The notes under the pieces: generated by a model
What the model saw: only the letters and a program-made list of their open reading frames with translations
What the model was told of the DNA's origin: nothing
Databases searched by the model: none
Translations under genes and position numbers: made by a program
Part shown: positions 59,332 through 64,000 of the stretch, piece after piece
Layout: the number at the start of each line of letters is the position of its first letter
Position numbering within the stretch: position 1 is the first letter of the stretch
NCBI GenBank assembly: GCA_947495775.1
Contig: CANMAQ010000003.1
Coordinates: forward strand, 186,001 to 250,000
Direction: 5' to 3'
Length of the DNA stretch: 64,000 bases
Source: Jejuia algarum
Lineage (GTDB): Bacteria; Bacteroidota; Bacteroidia; Flavobacteriales; Flavobacteriaceae

Positions 59332-61935
59332 ATGAGATTTAATGCCACCATTTTAAAACAAGTTGCTGTCCTATTTTTTATATGTGGATTTTTCCATGTA
59401 GATCCTCTACAAGCGCAAGGAGATGTTCCTCCCAATGTGTTGTGTATTGTTGCAGATGATTTAGGAATTGATGCCTTATTCTCTTCAGATTATGGCATTA
59501 CATTAGCAAGCCAACCCAATACGCCTAATATTGAAGCTTTAAAAGCTAATGGCGTATCATTTTTAAATACCTGGGCAACACCACAGTGTGCTACAACTCG
59601 TGCTGCTATGATAAGTGGTACCTATGGTATAAACACAGGGGTGAGGCGCGTGCCTGGAAACTTAGATTTGGTACACGAATCTATTTTCACGTATTTAGAC
59701 AATGCCAACACAAATTATGCTAAGGCTGTTGTAGGGAAGTGGCATATTTCTAATCCACAAGATGCCAACCATCCAGGCGCACATGGTGTTGATTTTTTTG
59801 AAGGTATTTTAGGGGGCTTTGTAGACGATTATTACAGTTGGCAGAAGATTGATGGTAACGGTCAAACTACAGATGTAGATGAATATATTACAGCACATTT
59901 TACAGACACTGCAATAAACTGGATAGACAATCAAAGTAGCCCTTGGTTTTTGTGGCTAGCGCATACAGCGCCACATAGTCCGTTCCATACCCCACCATCA
60001 GGAACTTTTTCGCAAACGAACTTGAGTTCTAATAGAAATCAATATATGGCAGCTATAGAGTCTTTAGATTACTATATAGGTACACTTATAGGTAGTATGG
60101 ACCAAGCTACATTAGACAATACGATCATTGTTTTTATAGGTGATAATGGTACGCCAGGAGGTGTATCTCGTTTTTTTCCTGGCGATCATGCTAAAGGCTC
60201 TATGTACGAAGGTGGTTTACGTGTACCACTTATCATCTCAGGAAAAGGAGTAACGCGTCAAGGTGTATTAGAAAATGGCATTGCCCAAGCTACAGATGTT
60301 TATGCTACACTTGTAGAACTCATGTCTAACGACTTAGAAGGAGGTATACATAACAGTTATAGTTTGGCGCCTGCATTAACTACAGCAAATGCCATAGAAC
60401 GCCCTTATATTTATACGGACTATATTGATGATGGATTGGAGTTTTGGGCTGTTCGCGATAACACGTATAAACTTATAGAAAATGAGAATGGTGTCGTAGA
60501 GTTTTACAATGTCGTTACCGATTTAGAAGAAGCGCAGAACCTCGTGGGGTTTTTAACAAATGAAGAAGCTAGTATTTTGGGGCAAATGCAAGCAGAGGCA
60601 GCAACCATACGTACCGATTGGTCATGCCAAGATTTAATTTTAAATGGCACAGAAACGATAACAGATGATTGCAGTTCATGTCCTGTAGATCAATTGAATT
60701 TTACCAATATAGGATGCTGTGAAACTCCTAATGTCCCTAATGTTTATTATGAATATTTTGAAGGGGACTCTAGAAAAATATATTCAAACAATTTTCCTAA
60801 TCATGATTATTGCTACAATAATAACATACCGACACAGAGTTACCATGATTTAGAAATGGATGTCAATCCCGTGGTTACAAATACAATAACCAGTGTAATT
60901 AATCCACGTACAGGACGTCCAGCGACAACTTTTGGGGTGGCCCTAAATGGTGTGTTGTTTGCGCCAGGACCAGCCTTACCTTTTGTGTATTCTAATCCTG
61001 AGACTGGAGAGTTTAATTGGGATTGGGTTTTTGAACCTACAAATAATCAGGGTGCTGGTCAAGATTTAGTAAGTCTAGATTGTGCTTCTGCTCATACCAA
61101 TAATGCTCACGGCTACCATTACCATGGTGAAATGTTTTCGTATTTAGAGCATGAAATTCCGGGTGTGACTACAGCTACAACCGTAGATGCTATTATACCA
61201 ATAGGCTGGGCTGCCGATGGATTCCCTATTTTATATAAGTTTGGTCCAGATACTAGTGGAGGACTAAAAATTTTGCAACCGAGTTACCGGTTAAAAGCTG
61301 GTGATCGCCCAGGAGATGGTACCGATGTACCCTGTGGACCACATACGGGACGCTATACCAACGATTACGAGTACATTGAAAACCTAGGTGATTTAGATGC
61401 GTGTAATGGTATGAATGCATCAATTACTGTAGAAACAGCTAATGGACCGCAAACTTTCGAATATTTTTATGTTATTTCATCTACCTTTCCTCAAGTGCCT
61501 CGTTGTTTTGTGGGTAACGTTAATAGCTCTTTTACAAATGACCAAATCACAGGAACAGATGGTGATGGTGATGGTTTTATTGCTGCTTTTGATTGTGATG
61601 ATGGCGATCCTACTGTTAATCCTTTAGCAACAGAAGTGCCAGGCAATGAAATAGATGAAAATTGTGATGGACAAGATACGCTTAGTTTAGACGATTTTGA
61701 AGGTAGCTTGGTGACCATTTTGCCTAACCCAACACAAGGAAAAGTAAGGCTTATCAATAATTTTGGATTTAATTATAAGGCCTATGTTTATGATATACAG
61801 GGAAAACTCTTATTAGAAATCGCTAATAGTCCAGAGTTTTTAAGTTTAGAAGCGTTTAAAAGTGGTATTTATATGCTAAAAGTAGAAGATACAAGATCTA
61901 ATACAACGGGTATTTATAAAATTATAAAACGCTAA
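59332..61935 (+). CDS. Secreted sulfatase-like/YHYH/MopE fusion with T9SS sorting domain
   Basis: This 867-residue surface protein starts with a signal peptide (to about residue 28). The sulfatase domain (about 33-430) has metal-binding CIVADDLGID, then the active-site region with Cys86 in PQCATTRAAMISG, and IVFIGDNGTPGG near 264. The usual CxPxR is CATTR here, with Thr for Pro. A YHYH domain follows (GYHYHGEMFSYLEHE, Tyr595-His598; GWAADGFPILYKFG). Next is a MopE-like metal motif (DGDGDGFIAAFDCDDGDPT to DENCDGQD, about 743-781). A T9SS sorting tail ends the protein (ILPNPTQGKVRL). It may act on sulfated marine polysaccharides if still active. Confidence 0.88.
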   Translation: MRFNATILKQVAVLFFICGFFHVDPLQAQGDVPPNVLCIVADDLGIDALFSSDYGITLASQPNTPNIEALKANGVSFLNTWATPQCATTRAAMISGTYGINTGVRRVPGNLDLVHESIFTYLDNANTNYAKAVVGKWHISNPQDANHPGAHGVDFFEGILGGFVDDYYSWQKIDGNGQTTDVDEYITAHFTDTAINWIDNQSSPWFLWLAHTAPHSPFHTPPSGTFSQTNLSSNRNQYMAAIESLDYYIGTLIGSMDQATLDNTIIVFIGDNGTPGGVSRFFPGDHAKGSMYEGGLRVPLIISGKGVTRQGVLENGIAQATDVYATLVELMSNDLEGGIHNSYSLAPALTTANAIERPYIYTDYIDDGLEFWAVRDNTYKLIENENGVVEFYNVVTDLEEAQNLVGFLTNEEASILGQMQAEAATIRTDWSCQDLILNGTETITDDCSSCPVDQLNFTNIGCCETPNVPNVYYEYFEGDSRKIYSNNFPNHDYCYNNNIPTQSYHDLEMDVNPVVTNTITSVINPRTGRPATTFGVALNGVLFAPGPALPFVYSNPETGEFNWDWVFEPTNNQGAGQDLVSLDCASAHTNNAHGYHYHGEMFSYLEHEIPGVTTATTVDAIIPIGWAADGFPILYKFGPDTSGGLKILQPSYRLKAGDRPGDGTDVPCGPHTGRYTNDYEYIENLGDLDACNGMNASITVETANGPQTFEYFYVISSTFPQVPRCFVGNVNSSFTNDQITGTDGDGDGFIAAFDCDDGDPTVNPLATEVPGNEIDENCDGQDTLSLDDFEGSLVTILPNPTQGKVRLINNFGFNYKAYVYDIQGKLLLEIANSPEFLSLEAFKSGIYMLKVEDTRSNTTGIYKIIKR

Positions 61936-61985
61936 TAACTAAAAAAGCTATAGTCTGTTTAGACTACCAAAATATCACGATAATA

Positions 61986-62030
61986 CTATAGCCTTATCCG
62001 TTATTTGAAAACAGATAAGGCTAGTATTTT
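61986..62030 (+). terminator. Terminator of the sulfatase gene at the array border
   Basis: TAGCCTTATC (61989-61998) pairs with GATAAGGCTA (62014-62023); the stem extends outwards (AATAC with GTATT) and is followed by TTTTTT. Versions of the same hairpin occur at each unit border of the array downstream. Confidence 0.75.
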
Positions 62031-62052
62031 TTAATACGCAAAACATTACAGG

Positions 62053-62274
62053 CTATTGTAGGTTACCTGCAAGTTGCTTGCGCGCATCATGCATGTACGA
62101 CCAAAATTGCTTTTCATCTATTTTTAAGACTTTGCAAATGGCTTTGGTACTGTAATTATGAATCGTTTTAAGAATAAAAACTTCGCGTTGCATTTTGGGG
62201 ATTGCTTTTAGAGTTTCGAGTACTAAAATTTGATTCATCTCGGCGCTGGCATTTCGGTTTAGTGCGACATTCAT
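62053..62274 (-). CDS. Stand-alone sigma-70 region 4-like protein, unit 1
   Basis: This 73-residue protein reads LKAIPKMQREVFILKTIHNY and then STKAICKVLKIDEKQFWSYM and HDARKQLAG. This is the helix-turn-helix of ECF sigma factor region 4, which normally contacts the -35 element. There is no region 2, so it cannot be a complete sigma factor. It differs from unit 2 at only two or three residues. The start lies just downstream of the conserved spacer, which has a TAAGTTTG box (minus strand) 30 bases before the ATG. The role is unknown: it may be a decoy, a co-regulator or a split sigma part. Confidence 0.8.
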   Translation of the reverse strand: MNVALNRNASAEMNQILVLETLKAIPKMQREVFILKTIHNYSTKAICKVLKIDEKQFWSYMHDARKQLAGNLQ

Positions 62275-62304
62275 AAGGTAATTTTTTAGTTATTTTATGT
62301 CCTA

Positions 62305-62312
62305 CAAACTTA
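62305..62312 (-). promoter_or_regulatory. Candidate -7 box (TAAGTTTG) upstream of the unit 1 gene
   Basis: On the minus strand TAAGTTTG fits TAnnTTTG, 30 bases before the ATG. It is identical in unit 2 (about 62979-62986) and reads TAAATTTG in unit 3. A second fit, TAACTTTG (62377-62384), is also conserved in all three. No clear -33 TTG is seen. Confidence 0.4.
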
Positions 62313-62726
62313 AGTTTTGTTTAACCTTTAAAACATGTATGTTTTGCCCTAAAAAGTATGATTTCAAGAAATTACACAAAGTTATGTCGTCTTTTATAGT
62401 GTTTGTTTTATGTGTTGTGTGATTATCGTTTTTGAAATAAATGATTAGTGTATGTGTTCAGATAATCAAAACGTTACCGCTTTAGTTAGTAAGCGATTTT
62501 GTGATATGGAGAAGCGCTCTATTTAAAGTGGCTGGGAGTGAAAAATTAGTTTTATGAGAGGGGAGATCACAGCGTGGTTTGTGGTAGGGTTTAGTCAGGA
62601 AACGTTAAACAAAAAAGGTGTTTTTTAGAGCAAATACGATTTAAGAAGGGAGACCATACTGTAACCTTACCTGTTACTTAAAAACAGATAAGGCTAGTAT
62701 TTTTTTAATACGCAAAGCATTACAGG

Positions 62727-62948
62727 CTATTGTAGGTTACCTGCAAGTTGCTTGCGTGCATCATGCATGTACGACCAAAATTGCTTTTCATCTATTTTTA
62801 AGACTTTGCAAATGGCTTTGGTACTGTAATTATGAATCGTTTTAAGAATAAAAACTTCGCGTTGCAATTTTGGAATTGCTTTTAGAGTTTCGAGTATTAA
62901 AATTTGATTCATCTCGGCGCTGGCATTTCGGTTTAGTGCGACATTCAT
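62727..62948 (-). CDS. Stand-alone sigma-70 region 4-like protein, unit 2
   Basis: This 73-residue copy is nearly identical to unit 1 (MNQILILETLKAIPKLQREV against MNQILVLETLKAIPKMQREV). The near identity also holds for the spacer, so the duplication is recent. The helix-turn-helix of region 4 type (NYSTKAICKVLKIDEKQFWS) is unchanged. It is transcribed towards unit 1. A hairpin (CCTTACCTGTT with AACAGATAAGG) lies between this unit's start of homology and unit 1's upstream end. Confidence 0.8.
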   Translation of the reverse strand: MNVALNRNASAEMNQILILETLKAIPKLQREVFILKTIHNYSTKAICKVLKIDEKQFWSYMHDARKQLAGNLQ

Positions 62949-63398
62949 AAGGTAATTTTTTAGTTATTTTATGTCCTACAAACTTAAGTTTTGTTTAATC
63001 TTTTAAACATGTATGTTTTGCCCTAAAAAGTATGATTTCAAGAAATTACACAAAGTTATGTAGTCTTTTATAGCATTTGTTTTATGTGTTGTTTGATTGC
63101 CGTTTTTGAAATAAATGATTAGGGTGTGTATTCAGATAATCAAAAAGTTACCGCTTCAGCTTGTAAACAATTTTGTGAGATGGAGAAGCACTCTGTTTAA
63201 AGTGGATGGAGTAAAAAATTAGTTTTTATGAGAGTGGAGATTACAGCGTGGTTTGTGGTAGGGTTTAGTCAGGAAACGTTAAACAAAAAAGGTGTTTTTT
63301 AGAGCAAATACGATTTAAGAAGGGAGACCATACTGTAACCTTACCTGTTACTTAAGAACAGATAAGGCTAGTATTGGTTAGTACACAAAATCTACTGG

Positions 63399-63620
63399 TT
63401 AGTGTAGATGTCCTGCAAGTTGTTTGCGCGCATCGTGCATGTACGACCAAAATTGCTTCTCATCTATTTTTAAGACTTTGCAAATGGCTTTGGTACTGTA
63501 ATTATGAATCGTTTTAAGAATAAAAACTTCACGTTGCAATTTTGGAATTGCTTTTAAAGTTTCGAATACTAAAATTTGATTCATCTCGGTGCTAGCATTT
63601 TGGTTTAGTGTAACATTCAT
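63399..63620 (-). CDS. Stand-alone sigma-70 region 4-like protein, unit 3
   Basis: This 73-residue copy has more changes at the two ends (MNVTLNQNASTEMNQILVFE at the start, AGHLH at the end), but its HTH core REVFILKTIHNYSTKAICKV is identical to the others. The changes are conservative and the frame is intact, which suggests that the protein is under selection. Its upstream spacer (63621-63948) differs much more from units 1 and 2, except for a conserved block near 63949-63995. Confidence 0.8.
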   Translation of the reverse strand: MNVTLNQNASTEMNQILVFETLKAIPKLQREVFILKTIHNYSTKAICKVLKIDEKQFWSYMHDARKQLAGHLH

Positions 63621-63948
63621 AAGGTAATGGTTTAGTTAAACTATTCTCTACAAATTTAAGTTTTGTTTAACTTATAACACCTACAAATAGTGCTCTAAAA
63701 AGTATGATTTCATGAAATCGAACAAAGTTATATTGCTTCTTATTGTGCTTGTTTTGTTTGGTATATCATTAAAATTTAAAAATAGAGAATACAGCGTTAA
63801 TGTATAGTTTTTTAAAGGGTTAGACTATGATTGATAAACCGTTTTTTTATAATATTAAGAGCTTGCGTATTAGGAGTGCTAAAGCGTAAAAAATAAACGT
63901 TATTACAAGAGGGGATACGGCGTATTTTGTAGGAGCGCTAATTAAGGT

Positions 63949-64000
63949 AACGTTAAACAAAAAAGGTGTTTTTTAGAGCAAATACGATTTAAGAGGGGAG
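63949..64000. repeat. Conserved block starting the fourth unit (cut by the window edge)
   Basis: AACGTTAAACAAAAAAGGTG and the bases to about 63993 are identical to 62601 and 63275, although the sequence just left of it has diverged. It may hold a functional element. Confidence 0.75.

Larger units (their letters stand above)
61986..64000 (-). repeat. Tandem array of 674-bp units, running off the window
   Basis: Three units each contain a 73-codon minus-strand gene plus about 450 bases of spacer. The landmark AACGTTAAAC occurs at 62601, 63275 and 63949, exactly 674 bases apart. Gene starts are at 62274, 62948 and 63620. Units 1 and 2 are nearly identical in both gene and spacer; unit 3 has diverged. 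A fourth unit begins at the right edge. Confidence 0.93.

Noticed and set aside
1..64000. tRNA, rRNA, CRISPR arrays, insertion sequences
   Set aside because: I looked for cloverleaf-like GGTTCGA motifs, regularly spaced short repeats and transposase motifs and saw none that I could support.

Overview
The window looks like a chromosomal segment of a marine-type Bacteroidota, most likely Flavobacteriaceae. The reasons are the AT-rich genome, type IX secretion (T9SS) C-terminal sorting domains on three secreted proteins, promoter boxes of the TAnnTTTG type, the fused aspartokinase-homoserine dehydrogenase followed by thrB and thrC, DUF547, DUF4251 and DUF3817 proteins, and a Bacteroidota-type T6SS tube protein (TssD). 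The species cannot be named from sequence alone.

Layout. 1-3.4 kb: end of a leucine operon (leuC 3' end, leuD, a LeuA/citramalate-synthase-like gene, leuB) closed by a terminator. 3.5-8.8 kb: a small lipoprotein, a DUF547 protein, then minus-strand membrane proteins (MscS channel, DUF3817, VTT) and a T9SS cargo protein. 8.9-13.7 kb: thrA-thrB-thrC on the minus strand, with hairpins between thrB and thrC. 14-22.3 kb: housekeeping genes (Nnr metabolite repair, TlpA thioredoxin, nucleoside phosphorylase, SUI1 factor, 2OG-Fe(II) oxygenase, ExbD) and two secreted proteins.

22.4-41.6 kb is the most interesting part: an orphan T6SS effector island with no sheath, baseplate or ATPase genes. Hcp/TssD and VgrG are followed by an unknown gene in the adaptor position. 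Next comes a PAAR-like (DUF4280-type) protein fused to a papain-like cysteine hydrolase, then five tandem lipoprotein paralogues. Each intact paralogue starts inside or just after a copy of the effector's 3' end. Further on are a DUF6402-like protein with a small membrane protein, and a 746-residue M23 metallopeptidase effector with its lipoprotein. After that come orphan effector tails, each next to a lipoprotein gene, and a 5'-truncated second M23 cassette that shares about 412 bp of near-identical linker with the full-length gene. The structure suggests that toxin ends and immunity genes are exchanged and stored by recombination, as known for Rhs and CDI toxins. The island lies between a full aldo/keto reductase gene and a 3'-end remnant of the same family, giving a 55-bp direct repeat.

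41.6-54.3 kb: aldo/keto reductase, a DEAD-box helicase, two transporters, a DUF4251 lipoprotein, Hsp20 with an inverted repeat upstream, and the four-gene DNA-ligase-associated cluster (MBL exonuclease, ATP-dependent ligase, Lhr-type helicase, PdeM phosphoesterase). 54.4-62 kb: an intradiol-dioxygenase-like protein, a DMT transporter, a LexA-like HTH-S24 regulator overlapping a DEDDh exonuclease/GIY-YIG (Cho-like) fusion, a small DUF6702-like protein, and a large sulfatase-YHYH-MopE-T9SS fusion. 62-64 kb: a tandem array with a 674-bp period. Each unit encodes a 73-residue stand-alone sigma-70 region-4-like protein, and the array continues past the window edge. I saw no tRNA, rRNA, CRISPR array, transposase or integrase.
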